This document shows positions 47,498 through 55,744 of a stretch of DNA of 64,000 nt, in pieces. The notes under the pieces were generated by a model. It was not told the DNA's origin and did no database searches. It worked only from the letters and a program-made list of their open reading frames with translations. Every line of letters starts with the position of its first letter. The stretch's first letter is position 1. This DNA is from Neorhizobium sp. SHOUNA12A (GTDB lineage Bacteria; Pseudomonadota; Alphaproteobacteria; Rhizobiales; Rhizobiaceae): NCBI RefSeq assembly GCF_023006505.1, contig NZ_JALBGV010000005.1:82578-146577 (forward strand), read 5' to 3'. Both the position numbers and the translations under genes were made by a program.

Positions 47498-48438
47498 TTG
47501 ACCAGTCCGATGTCCTTCAGGATGGTTTCAGTGGCAGCGATGTCCTTGGCGAGCTGGGCGTCGAATTCCGGGCCGGAGAGATAAGTGTCGATCCAGCCCT
47601 TGGTCTTCAGGTTGTCCTGCCAGGTCTTGGACTTGGCGAGCTTTTCGACGTCGGCGGTCACAGCCTTCTTCTGCTCGGGGGTCAGGCCGGGAGCGGCGGC
47701 GACCATGCGCCAGTTCTGGATAACGACGTCAAGACCGCCTTCCTTCAGTGTCGGGGCATTGATGCCTTCGACCTTCTTTTCGGAGGAGATGGCGAGGAGG
47801 CGAAGCGTGCCGGCCTTGATCTGGCCTTCGAACTCGCCGTAGGACGAGATGCCGGCCGTTACCTGGCCGCCAAGGATGGCGGCGAGTGCTTCACCGCCGC
47901 CGGAAAACGCGATGTAGTTGACCTTCGTCGGATCAACACCGGCAGCCTTGGCGATCAAACCGGCCGTGATGTGGTCCGTACCGCCGGCCGAACCGCCGCC
48001 CCAGGAAACCGAACCCGGATTTGCCTTCAGCTTGGCGGTCAGATCGGCAACCGACTTGATGTCGGAAGAAGCCGGAACGACGATGACTTCGTATTCGCCG
48101 GTCAGGCGGGCGATCGGGGTAACGTCCTTCAGCGTGACCGGGGACTTGTTGGTAAGGATCGCACCGACCATGACGTAACCGCCGACCATCAAGGCGTTCG
48201 GATTGCCCTTCTGTTGGCTGGCGAACTGGGCGATGCCGATCGTGCCGCCGGCGCCGGGAACGTTCATGACCTGCACCTTGCTGGAGATCTTCTCAGTCTG
48301 CAAAGCGGTCTGCATGGTCCGGGCGGTCTGGTCCCAGCCGCCGCCGGGGGCGGCTGGCGCCATGATCGAATAGTCGGCCGCGGCGGCCGGAAGTGCGGTT
48401 GCGCCCGCGAGAAGGGAAGCAAGCAAGAAATGTTTCAA
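47494..48438 (-). CDS. tctC: Tripartite tricarboxylate transporter binding protein TctC
   Basis: The 314-residue periplasmic protein has a signal peptide (first 20 residues, cleavage near AAA) and a TctC domain: IMAPAAPGGGWDQTARTMQ, NVPGAGGTIGIAQFA and VSWGGGSAGGTDHIT. These carboxylate-binding loops are conserved. It leads the operon. The upstream region carries CTGACAT direct repeats that could bind the TctD-like regulator. Confidence 0.93.
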   Translation of the reverse strand: MKHFLLASLLAGATALPAAAADYSIMAPAAPGGGWDQTARTMQTALQTEKISSKVQVMNVPGAGGTIGIAQFASQQKGNPNALMVGGYVMVGAILTNKSPVTLKDVTPIARLTGEYEVIVVPASSDIKSVADLTAKLKANPGSVSWGGGSAGGTDHITAGLIAKAAGVDPTKVNYIAFSGGGEALAAILGGQVTAGISSYGEFEGQIKAGTLRLLAISSEKKVEGINAPTLKEGGLDVVIQNWRMVAAAPGLTPEQKKAVTADVEKLAKSKTWQDNLKTKGWIDTYLSGPEFDAQLAKDIAATETILKDIGLVK

Positions 48439-48599
48439 GGGTCGATCCTCCGTTGGCGTCTTGATCCGACGCGAAATGCTTGTTTTGGCGAAACGAGGGA
48501 GATTGAAGCGGAAAGCGAGAATCGCTCGTCCGATGTCCTCCCATCGTGAATCGGATCCCCGCCTCCACGGGGCCGAATGCCCTAAGCCAGCATATCAAG

Positions 48600-48617
48600 C
48601 TGACATTTACCTGACAT
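48600..48617 (-). promoter_or_regulatory. CTGACAT direct repeat, candidate response-regulator site
   Basis: CTGACATTTACCTGACAT holds two copies of CTGACAT with an 11-bp period, the spacing used by OmpR/PhoB-type regulators. It lies 162 bp upstream of the tctC start. Binding by the TctD-like protein is inference. Confidence 0.4.
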
Positions 48618-48675
48618 CTTTCGCGGACTTGCGATTTGGCAAGGGGTTTCGGCCCGCAGCCGCCGAATTTTGTGA

Positions 48676-49746
48676 CTATTGCAGCCGAAGGACTTCGTTC
48701 CAGCGGGAAATCAGTCGTGCTCGCTTCACCTGGTCGAGATAAACCATCAGCCCGAGGCTGACCGGAACCGGCTTCAATTGTCCGCCCAACATCTCCCGCA
48801 GCGTCGTGGCGGTGTTATTGCCGGCGACTTCCGGGCTGACGGCCGGGATCTGCAGTTCGCGGGCCATGATTGTCTGGCCTTCCTTCGACATGAAGAATTC
48901 GAGGTAACGTTTGCCGAGATCCGGCGCGGCGGCGGCCTGCGGCACCAGGCCGATGCGCGACATCACGACGGTATAATCCTTCGGTAGCACGATCCCGACA
49001 TCCGGGTGACGGGAAGCCCAGTCGGCGGCATAGGAACCGAGAATGTTGTAGCCGAGCAGGAACCGTCCGTCGGCGACGCGCTCCAGGATCGCCTGGCTGG
49101 TCGAATAGAGTTTCACGCCCGCAGCACCCATTGCCCGGATCACCGACCAGATATCGCCGAACTGCTCCTGGTCGCGCGCCATGAACAGGAAACCGACGCC
49201 GGACCGCTCGATGTCGTAGGTGCCGATCCGACCGTAGACGGCATCGCCCCGCTTCTGCAGGAATTCGACCAGTTCCGCCCGGGTCGAGGGCGGTGGGGAA
49301 TCCTTAAAACTCGGCTTGTGATAGACGAACACGGCCGGTTCGAAAGTCAGCGCATAGGCCGTATTGCGCCAGTTGGCCCAGCCCGGCCATTGCCCGCTCA
49401 TCGGCAGATCGCTGCGCTGGGCGTAGCCGTCATTGGCGAGCTTCACCTGCAGGTCCATGGCGGAGGAAAATGCAAAGTCGGCGGTCTTGTTGCCGGCATC
49501 GGTTTCGCCCACGATCCGGTCGTAGATCTCGCCCGTCAGCATATCCTCGTAGCGCACCGCGACATCTGGATTGGCCGTCTGGAAGCCGGCTATCATCGGC
49601 TTGGCGAGCGGCTCGTCGAGCGACGAATAGACCGTCAGCATGGGTGCATCGTCCTGCCCGGAGAGCGCCCGGAACAGCGTCGTGTCTGCCGCTGCAAAGC
49701 TGGGCCAAAGGGCAAGACAGAGGAGTAGGAAAAGCAGCCTTTTCAT
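48676..49746 (-). CDS. Orphan periplasmic substrate-binding protein
   Basis: The 356-residue protein has a signal peptide (MKRLLFLLLCLALWPSFAAA) and a type-2 extracellular solute-binding fold of the iron/phosphoglycerate group: LTVYSSLDEPLAKPMIAGFQ, ADFAFSSAMDLQVKLAN and FFMSKEGQTIMARELQIPAVS. No permease or ATPase gene is next to it. It lies between tctCBA and a TctD/TctE-like pair. A role as a periplasmic co-sensor, as for PgtC, is plausible. I start at the ATG at 49746, where the signal peptide begins. Confidence 0.85.
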   Translation of the reverse strand: MKRLLFLLLCLALWPSFAAADTTLFRALSGQDDAPMLTVYSSLDEPLAKPMIAGFQTANPDVAVRYEDMLTGEIYDRIVGETDAGNKTADFAFSSAMDLQVKLANDGYAQRSDLPMSGQWPGWANWRNTAYALTFEPAVFVYHKPSFKDSPPPSTRAELVEFLQKRGDAVYGRIGTYDIERSGVGFLFMARDQEQFGDIWSVIRAMGAAGVKLYSTSQAILERVADGRFLLGYNILGSYAADWASRHPDVGIVLPKDYTVVMSRIGLVPQAAAAPDLGKRYLEFFMSKEGQTIMARELQIPAVSPEVAGNNTATTLREMLGGQLKPVPVSLGLMVYLDQVKRARLISRWNEVLRLQ

Positions 49747-49928
49747 GTGGCCACAATGCCCCACTGCAACGGCCGCGACAAGCCAACCGGAACTCCGTAA
49801 CATTCCCGCCACAGGGACCCCGATGCAACCGTCCGCCAGCTTGTTTTCCGATGTCACGTCATTACCTGTGGGCGGTCTTTTCGCGCCGGAAGTCCCGGTG
49901 TCTTGTCAGCAACCAAAGGTCTCGCCCC

Positions 49929-50438
49929 ATGTCGCTTACGCTCTACGATGTCACAGTGCCGGTCTTCATCCGCGCTTTCGGCAACCTCACGGAAATCCTG
50001 AAAAAGGGCGAAGCTTTCGCCGATGAAAAGGGCATCGCCCACAAGGAACTGCTGGAGACCCGCCTGGTCGATGACATGTACCCGCTGATCTCCCAGATCC
50101 AGCGCGCCAGCGACACCGCGAAATTCGTGCCGGTCCGCGTCGGGCAGATCGAGAATATCCCGATGGCCGACGAAGAAGTTACTTTCGCCGACCTGCATGC
50201 CCGGATCGAAAAGACCGTGGCCTTCCTCAACAGCGTCGATCCGGCCACCATGGTCAATCGCGAGGATGCCGAGGTGATCGTCAAGACCCGCAGCGGCGAA
50301 ACGAAGTTCACCGGCAAGAGCTATGTCCTCGGCTTCGCGCTGCCGAATTTCTATTTCCACGTCACCACGGCCTACGCCATCCTGCGCCACAAGGGCGTTC
50401 CGATCGGCAAGATGGATTATATCGGCCGTTCGCAGTAA
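49929..50438 (+). CDS. DUF1993-family protein
   Basis: The 169-residue protein is a predicted cytoplasmic helical bundle with the DUF1993 features YDVTVPVFIRAFGNLTEIL near the start and LPNFYFHVTTAYAILRHKGVPIGKMDYIG at the end. The family is distantly like DinB-type four-helix proteins and has no assigned function. It lies 70 bp before the response regulator gene, which has its own promoter. Confidence 0.87.
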   Translation: MSLTLYDVTVPVFIRAFGNLTEILKKGEAFADEKGIAHKELLETRLVDDMYPLISQIQRASDTAKFVPVRVGQIENIPMADEEVTFADLHARIEKTVAFLNSVDPATMVNREDAEVIVKTRSGETKFTGKSYVLGFALPNFYFHVTTAYAILRHKGVPIGKMDYIGRSQ

Positions 50439-50456
50439 TACGGCGCCAGCGCCTCA

Positions 50457-50484
50457 GTGACATCGCCGCTTCCGCGTTTATAAT
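50457..50484 (+). promoter_or_regulatory. Promoter of the TctD-like regulator gene
   Basis: GTGACA (50457-50462), a 16-bp spacer and a perfect TATAAT (50479-50484), about 24 bp before the GTG start. Transcription should begin near 50491, giving a leader of under 20 nt. Confidence 0.65.
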
Positions 50485-50499
50485 CATCTGCGGAAGCGG
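50466..50499. promoter_or_regulatory. Inverted repeat around the -10 box, candidate operator
   Basis: CCGCTTCCGC (50466-50475) and GCGGAAGCGG (50490-50499) are perfect 10-bp inverted arms separated by 14 bp that contain TATAAT. Because the left arm lies upstream of the transcription start, this is better explained as a DNA operator than as an RNA hairpin. A protein bound here would block the promoter. Confidence 0.6.
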
Positions 50500-50508
50500 G
50501 GAGATTTC

Positions 50509-51186
50509 GTGCGTATTCTTCTGGTCGAGGACAATCAGACGCTGGCCGAGGGGCTGTCGACGATCCTGCGCGGCAGCGGTTATGCGGTCGACGCGGTCGC
50601 CGACGGCGCTTCGGCGGAAGCAGTCGCCGCCGCCGAAACTTATGACCTCGTCATCCTCGACCTGAATCTGCCGGAAATGGACGGGCTCGACGTGCTGCGC
50701 GCCATGCGGGCCAGGGCGAACAAGGCCGCCGTGATGATCCTGACCGCCCGCGGCACGCCCGAGGAGCGGGTGAAGGGGCTCGATCTCGGCGCCGACGACT
50801 ATATGATCAAGCCTTTCGACATTTCGGAATTCGAGGCGCGCATCCGCGTGCTGCTGCGCCGTCAGGCGGGCCTCAGAAGCTCGATCGTCAACTACGGCGG
50901 CGTCACCTTCGACTTGAATTCGCGGACCTTTTCGAGCCAGGGTGTGACCCTCGACCTCCCCGCACGCGAGGTGGCGCTTCTGGAACTGCTTTTCCTGCGC
51001 GCCGGCAAGGTGGTCTCCAAGGACGCGATCATGGCATCGCTGACTGGCTTCGACGACGATCTGTCCGCCAATGCCATCGAGCAATATGTGAGTCGCCTGC
51101 GCCGGCGTCTCGCCCCGCACGGGCTCACGGTGAAGACCGCTCGCGGCATCGGGTACTATCTCGAAACCACGGCGCCGACCGCATGA
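50509..51186 (+). CDS. OmpR-family response regulator, TctD-like
   Basis: The 225-residue regulator has a receiver domain with the phospho-acceptor Asp51 in LVILDLNLPEMDG and lysine in MIKPFD. Its winged-helix output domain ends YVSRLRRRLAPHGLTVKTARGIGYYLE. It starts with GTG after a GGGGAG site and overlaps the kinase gene by four bases (ATGA). Closeness to tctCBA suggests it controls that transporter (inference). Confidence 0.92.
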   Translation: MRILLVEDNQTLAEGLSTILRGSGYAVDAVADGASAEAVAAAETYDLVILDLNLPEMDGLDVLRAMRARANKAAVMILTARGTPEERVKGLDLGADDYMIKPFDISEFEARIRVLLRRQAGLRSSIVNYGGVTFDLNSRTFSSQGVTLDLPAREVALLELLFLRAGKVVSKDAIMASLTGFDDDLSANAIEQYVSRLRRRLAPHGLTVKTARGIGYYLETTAPTA

Positions 51187-52595
51187 CATCCGTCTCCCAC
51201 GGAGCCCAACCCGTCCCGCCGATTGCCGCCTATTCCCTGCGCCGCCGGTTGCTCGCCTGGCTTCTCGTCTCGACGGCGGTGATCGGCACGGTCGCCATGG
51301 CCGACACCTGGGACGAAGCGATCGATACCGCGAACGAGGTGTCCGACCGAGTGCTCGCCGGCTCCGCACTGGCGATCGCCGAGCGGGTGATCGTCGCCGA
51401 AGACGGCACGCTGGAAGTCGACATTCCCTATGTGGCCCTGGAAATGCTGACCTCGGCGGCCCAGGACCGCGTCTTCTACCGCGTCGACGGGCCGCCCGGA
51501 AAATTCATCACCGGCTACCAGACGCTGCCGTCGATCCCCCGCCGCGAGGGCCAAGCGGCCGCCTTCGAGAACGCCACGTTCCGCGGCGAGCCGATCCGCG
51601 TGGCCGCCCTTGCCCGCTCCGCCTCGACCGGCATCAATTCCGTGCCGTTTACAGTGACAGTTGCGGAAACCACCATCGCCCGCCAGCAACTGACCCAGAC
51701 GATCCTGATCCGCTCGGCGCTGCGCCTGCTGTTCATGATCGTCGGTGCTGCGATCATCGTCTGGGTGGCGGTAACGCTTTCGCTCCGGCCGCTCTACCGG
51801 TTCAGCGAGGCGATCGCCGAACGCAGCCCGGACGACCTTCACCCGATCAGCGAGCGGGTGCCGAACGAGGTGCAGGGACTTGTCGACACGGTTAATTCCT
51901 TCATGGTGCGGCTGGAAAGCGCGCTTGAGGCATTACGTCATTTCACCGGCAATGCCAGTCATCAGCTGCGCACGCCGCTCGCCATCATTCGCACTCAGCT
52001 GGCACTCGCCGACCGCGCCACGGAACTTGGCGAGGTGAAGGAGGCTGCCCGCAAGGCGGACGAGGCGGTCGCGGATGCCGAGCGTATTATTGCTCAGCTT
52101 CTCCTGATGGCGAAGATCGATGCGGCCACGCGCTCGGCCTCGATGCAGCGCATCGACCTGACTGCGTTGGCGCGCGGTGCGACGGCCGACAATGTGCCGC
52201 TTGGCGCCGATGCCGGTATCGATCTCGGTTTCGAGGGGGAGGGGGAAATCATGATCTCTGCCGAGCCGCTGCTGATCGGCGAACTGATGAAGAACCTGAT
52301 CGGCAATGCGCTGCTCTATGCGGGAAACGGCGCCGAGGTGACCGTCCGTGTCACGCCGGAAAACGGCATTGCGGTTCTCGAAGTGGAAGACGACGGCCCG
52401 GGCATCCCGCCTGAGAAACGAGCTTCGGTGCTCAAGCGCTTTGATCGCGGCGACCGCTCCGATAAACTGGGCACCGGCCTCGGCCTGCCGATCGTCGAGG
52501 AGATCGCCCGCCTGCACGGGGCGGAGATGATCCTTGCGGAGGGTCGCAAGGGCAGGGGTTTAAAGGTCGAGATACGGTTTTCCGTAGCCGGCTAA
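51183..52595 (+). CDS. Sensor histidine kinase, TctE-like
   Basis: The 470-residue kinase has TM1 near residues 20-42, a periplasmic sensor of the 2CSK_N type (residues about 43-180, DEAIDTANEVSDRVLAGSALAIAE), TM2 near 182-202 and HAMP. His260 lies in the phospho-acceptor motif GNASHQLRTPLAI. The ATPase boxes are NLIGNALLYAG, DDGPGIPP and GTGLGLPIV. It is paired with the regulator upstream. Ligand probably a carboxylate by family. Confidence 0.92.
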   Translation: MTSVSHGAQPVPPIAAYSLRRRLLAWLLVSTAVIGTVAMADTWDEAIDTANEVSDRVLAGSALAIAERVIVAEDGTLEVDIPYVALEMLTSAAQDRVFYRVDGPPGKFITGYQTLPSIPRREGQAAAFENATFRGEPIRVAALARSASTGINSVPFTVTVAETTIARQQLTQTILIRSALRLLFMIVGAAIIVWVAVTLSLRPLYRFSEAIAERSPDDLHPISERVPNEVQGLVDTVNSFMVRLESALEALRHFTGNASHQLRTPLAIIRTQLALADRATELGEVKEAARKADEAVADAERIIAQLLLMAKIDAATRSASMQRIDLTALARGATADNVPLGADAGIDLGFEGEGEIMISAEPLLIGELMKNLIGNALLYAGNGAEVTVRVTPENGIAVLEVEDDGPGIPPEKRASVLKRFDRGDRSDKLGTGLGLPIVEEIARLHGAEMILAEGRKGRGLKVEIRFSVAG

Positions 52596-52619
52596 CTTCT
52601 CAAAGCATTGGCGAGGCAA

Positions 52620-52753
52620 TTGCCCCTCATCCGCCCTGCCGGGCACCTTCTCCCCGTTAAAACGGGGAGAAGAGATTTGTGGCACTGTCGGCGCTCCAGC
52701 GTCCTTCGCCCCGCGTGCGGGGAGAAGGTCCCGGCAGGGGGATGAGGGGCAAC
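52620..52753. repeat. RIME-like intergenic mosaic element, copy 1
   Basis: An outer inverted repeat (TTGCCCCTCAT at 52620-52630 against ATGAGGGGCAAC at 52742-52753, extending through CCTGCCGGG/CCCGGCAGG) encloses two inner palindromes. These are CTTCTCCCCGTT-AA-AACGGGGAGAAG (52647-52672) and CTTCGCCCCGC against GCGGGGAGAAG (52704-52727). This double-palindrome plan matches Rhizobium-specific intergenic mosaic elements. It lies between the kinase and nagA. Confidence 0.8.
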
Positions 52754-52773
52754 GTCCGGTGCTGGCCTTACAC

Positions 52774-53934
52774 CTATTCCTGATGAACCTTCGTTCCACC
52801 GATCCAGGTGCTCTTCATGCCGAGGTCGTTGGTGAGAACCACAAAATCCGCATCGAAGCCGGGCTTCAGCGCCCCCTTGCGGTCGGCAACATAGGCTGCC
52901 TCCGCCGGATAGGCGGATGCCATGCGCAAAGCCTCCTCGATCGGCAGGTCGAGCGCCTCATGCGCAAACCGGACTGAAGAGATCATGTCGATATCGGCGC
53001 CGGCGAGCGTGCCGTCGGCGAGCGTCAGGCGCCCGTCCTTGCGCAGGATCTCGCGGCCGTTCAGCGTAAAACTCTTCATGTCGGTGCCGATGGTCGACAT
53101 CGCGTCGGTGACGATGAAGATCTTGCCGGGTCCGTTCTTGGCCCGCAGCGCGACGCCCATCGCGGCCGGATGCACATGGATGCCGTCGGCAATGATCCCG
53201 ACATAGAGCGAGCCAATATCGAGTGCAGCGCCGACGACGCCCGGCTGGCGGTGGCCGAGCGGGCTCATGGCGTTGAACAGATGGGTAACGGTGCGAACGC
53301 CGGCCTCCGCATAGGCCCTGGCGGACTCGTAAGTCGTGTCGGTATGGCCGAGGCTCACCATGAAGCCGGCCTGCGCCAGCCGTGCCGCCTGCTCCACCGT
53401 CACGTTTTCCGGCGCGATGGTGATCATCATCGCATCGAACACTCCTTTGCAGGAGAGCATCAGTTCGATGTCCTTCTCCTCCATCGGCCGGATCAGGTTC
53501 GGGTCATGCGCACCCTTGCGCGCGATCGAAAGATGCGGACCTTCGAGATGCAGGCCGAGGAAACCCGGTATGCCTTCCGCCTTCGCCTGCTTGCCGGCCT
53601 CGACCGCCCTGGACGTGATCTCGTAGGTGTCGGTGATCAGCGTCGGCAGTAGTGAGGTGGTGCCGAATTTCGCATGCGCGGCGCAGATCTGCCTGAGACC
53701 GGCGACAGTCGGCTCCTCGTTCAACAACACACCGCCGCCGCCATTCACTTGCAGGTCGATGAAGCCGGGCACGATCAGCCCGCCTCCGGCGTCGATCTTC
53801 TCAATGCCTTCCGGCAGTTTGGCGGTGGAGTCGATCGCCTCGATCCTGCCATTCGCAAAAACGAGCGCAGCATCCTCATGCCAGAAGGTGCCGTCGAAAA
53901 TACGGGCGCCAGTAATCGCCTTTCGCGTGCTCAT
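52774..53934 (-). CDS. nagA: N-acetylglucosamine-6-phosphate deacetylase
   Basis: NagA converts GlcNAc-6-P to GlcN-6-P and acetate. The 386-residue amidohydrolase has LIVPGFIDLQVNGGGG near residue 55, GLHLEGPHLS with the metal-binding glutamate, the SLGHTDTTYE histidine, THLFNAMSPLGHR, and IVTDAMSTIGTD with the catalytic aspartate. It overlaps the SIS gene by four bases and is the last gene of the amino-sugar operon. Confidence 0.95.
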   Translation of the reverse strand: MSTRKAITGARIFDGTFWHEDAALVFANGRIEAIDSTAKLPEGIEKIDAGGGLIVPGFIDLQVNGGGGVLLNEEPTVAGLRQICAAHAKFGTTSLLPTLITDTYEITSRAVEAGKQAKAEGIPGFLGLHLEGPHLSIARKGAHDPNLIRPMEEKDIELMLSCKGVFDAMMITIAPENVTVEQAARLAQAGFMVSLGHTDTTYESARAYAEAGVRTVTHLFNAMSPLGHRQPGVVGAALDIGSLYVGIIADGIHVHPAAMGVALRAKNGPGKIFIVTDAMSTIGTDMKSFTLNGREILRKDGRLTLADGTLAGADIDMISSVRFAHEALDLPIEEALRMASAYPAEAAYVADRKGALKPGFDADFVVLTNDLGMKSTWIGGTKVHQE

Positions 53935-54962
53935 AGCGTCTCTGTCACCTTCTTGAGTGCGACAGGCGCATCCGGATTGAAGCCCTTGGCGCGCGACCAG
54001 GCTTCGACGAAACCGTAGAAGGGCAGGATGAGCGTCAGCGCGTCGGTGATCGGATGGCCGGTCGCGACGAAGGGCAGCCTGCGGGCGTCCTTGACCTTGT
54101 CTGAGGTCGCAAACGCGAGAGCCCCCTTGGCCGCCAGGCTATCGGCGATCTCTATCGCCGAAGCTTCCGCCGCATCGCGTGCCGCGAAGGTGACGACCGG
54201 GAAACGCTTTTCGACCAGCGCCACCGGACCATGCAGCACTTCTGCCGCCGAATAGGCCTCCGCATGCATGTTGGAGGTTTCCTTGAACTTCAACGCCGCC
54301 TCGCTGGCGATGGCCAATGCCGGGCCGCGGCCGAGCATGTAGAGCGATTCCGCATCGCCGAGCTCGTTGGCAAGCACGCTCCAGTCGAGCTTGACTGCCT
54401 TTTCGAAATGCTCCGGCAGGTCGCGAATGGCGGCTTTCAGCGCCTCGTCGCCGACCCACTCCGACAGCAGCGCAAGGCCTGCGACGATCGAGTTGACGAA
54501 GGATTTGGTTGCTGCGACGGCGAGTTCGGGTCCGGCATTGATGTTGATCGCATAAGCGGAAGCGCTGGCGATCGGCGAGGGGAGCGTATTGGTGAGCGCC
54601 ACGGTGACGGCGCCGGCCTTGGTCGCGGCCTCTGCCATCGCGACGATATCCGGGCTCTTGCCGGATTGGGAAATGGCGATTGCCGCACCGCCGTCGAGCT
54701 TCAGCCTGGCGCCATAGATCGAGGCAAGCGATGGCCCGAGCGAGGCGACCGGTCGGCCGGCGGTGAGTTCGACCGCATATTTGATGAAGGTCGCCGCATG
54801 GTCGGAGGAGCCGCGTGCAATAGTGATCAGAAAGGCCGGGTCCTTTTCGCGCAGCGCGCGGCCGGCTGCGGCAAGCTCGGTCGCCGAACCGTCGAGCAGG
54901 CGGGCCGCCGCTTCCGGAATCTCGTCGATCTCTTTGCGCATGTTCGTCATATTGGTCAGCAT
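53931..54962 (-). CDS. SIS-domain glucosamine-6-phosphate deaminase-like protein (NagB-II type)
   Basis: The 343-residue protein has two SIS domains, as in the isomerase half of GlmS but without the glutaminase domain: ITIARGSSDHAATFIKY, AISQSGKSPDIVAMAEAA, and a C-terminus with PVALKKVTETL that matches the GlmS tail lysine. Such proteins in nag operons deaminate GlcN-6-P to Fru-6-P in place of NagB. No classical nagB is in the window. The start may be one of three close Met codons (54962, 54950 or 54941). Confidence 0.88.
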   Translation of the reverse strand: MLTNMTNMRKEIDEIPEAAARLLDGSATELAAAGRALREKDPAFLITIARGSSDHAATFIKYAVELTAGRPVASLGPSLASIYGARLKLDGGAAIAISQSGKSPDIVAMAEAATKAGAVTVALTNTLPSPIASASAYAININAGPELAVAATKSFVNSIVAGLALLSEWVGDEALKAAIRDLPEHFEKAVKLDWSVLANELGDAESLYMLGRGPALAIASEAALKFKETSNMHAEAYSAAEVLHGPVALVEKRFPVVTFAARDAAEASAIEIADSLAAKGALAFATSDKVKDARRLPFVATGHPITDALTLILPFYGFVEAWSRAKGFNPDAPVALKKVTETL

Positions 54963-54979
54963 AACATCGTCCTCGAAGG

Positions 54980-55744
54980 TCAGTTTTCGCCGAGCGAGAG
55001 CTCGGCCACGAAATCATAGGCGTCGCCGCGATAGAGCGAACGGGTCAGCTCCACCACACGGCCGGAGGCCAGATAGGAAACCCGCTCGATCGAAAGCCCG
55101 GCGGAACCGACCGGCACGGCCAGCAGCCCGGCATCCGGGTTCTTCATATTGCAGGCGGATATCCGCTGTATGGCGCGCACCGGCCTGGCGTCCTTTTTCC
55201 CGAGCTCCGCATAGAGCGAATTGGTCACCGCCGAAGGATCGGGCAGGAAATTGGCCGAAATGCTGGCGCGTTCGATCGCAAGCGGCATGTCGTTGCCAAG
55301 GCGCAGGCGCCCGAGCCGCGCAACCTTCTCTCCTGGCGCAAGGCCAAGCATCATCATCTCCTCGGGGGAAGGGTGGAAAAGCCCGCGCTCCAGCCATTCG
55401 GACCTTGTCACCAGCCCACGCCGCGCCATGTCCTCGGTGAACGACGTGAGGCGGGTCAGCGGCTGCTCGACGCGCGACATCGGCTTGACCACGAAAGTGC
55501 CGGAGCCGTGCTTGCGGGTCAGCAACCCGTCCTTGACGAGATCGTCGACGGCCTTGCGCACGGTGACGCGGCTGACCTGGGCGTAGTCGGCAAGATCGCG
55601 CTCGGCGGGCAGGGCGTCGCCATGGCCGAGCTTGCCGGTGCGGATCGCATCTTCGAGGCTCTGGCGCAGCTTTCGGTAAAGCGGCCCGGTGCCGGCCGAT
55701 TGCAGGCCGTCGAGCGGCAGGATGGCGGCGAGCGTCTGGTTCAT
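54980..55744 (-). CDS. GntR/HutC-family regulator (NagQ/NagR-like)
   Basis: The 254-residue regulator has a GntR winged helix at residues about 20-90 (GTGPLYRKLRQSLEDAI, ALPAERDLADYAQVSRVTVRKAVDDLV, RKHGSGTFVV) and a UTRA ligand domain. HutC-type regulators in nag operons sense GlcN-6-P or GlcNAc-6-P. It overlaps the kinase gene by four bases. The paired TTGGTA sites in front of the kinase and murQ genes are its likely operators (inference). Confidence 0.91.
   Translation of the reverse strand: MNQTLAAILPLDGLQSAGTGPLYRKLRQSLEDAIRTGKLGHGDALPAERDLADYAQVSRVTVRKAVDDLVKDGLLTRKHGSGTFVVKPMSRVEQPLTRLTSFTEDMARRGLVTRSEWLERGLFHPSPEEMMMLGLAPGEKVARLGRLRLGNDMPLAIERASISANFLPDPSAVTNSLYAELGKKDARPVRAIQRISACNMKNPDAGLLAVPVGSAGLSIERVSYLASGRVVELTRSLYRGDAYDFVAELSLGEN

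Noticed and set aside
48557..48572. Hairpin CCCCG-CCTCCA-CGGGG in the tctC leader as a terminator
   Set aside because: The stem is only 5 bp and no T-run follows on either strand.
52596..52773. Rho-independent terminator or CRISPR-like repeat after the kinase gene
   Set aside because: The palindromes have no T-run and are organised as a double-palindrome RIME-like element. There is no array of spaced identical repeats.
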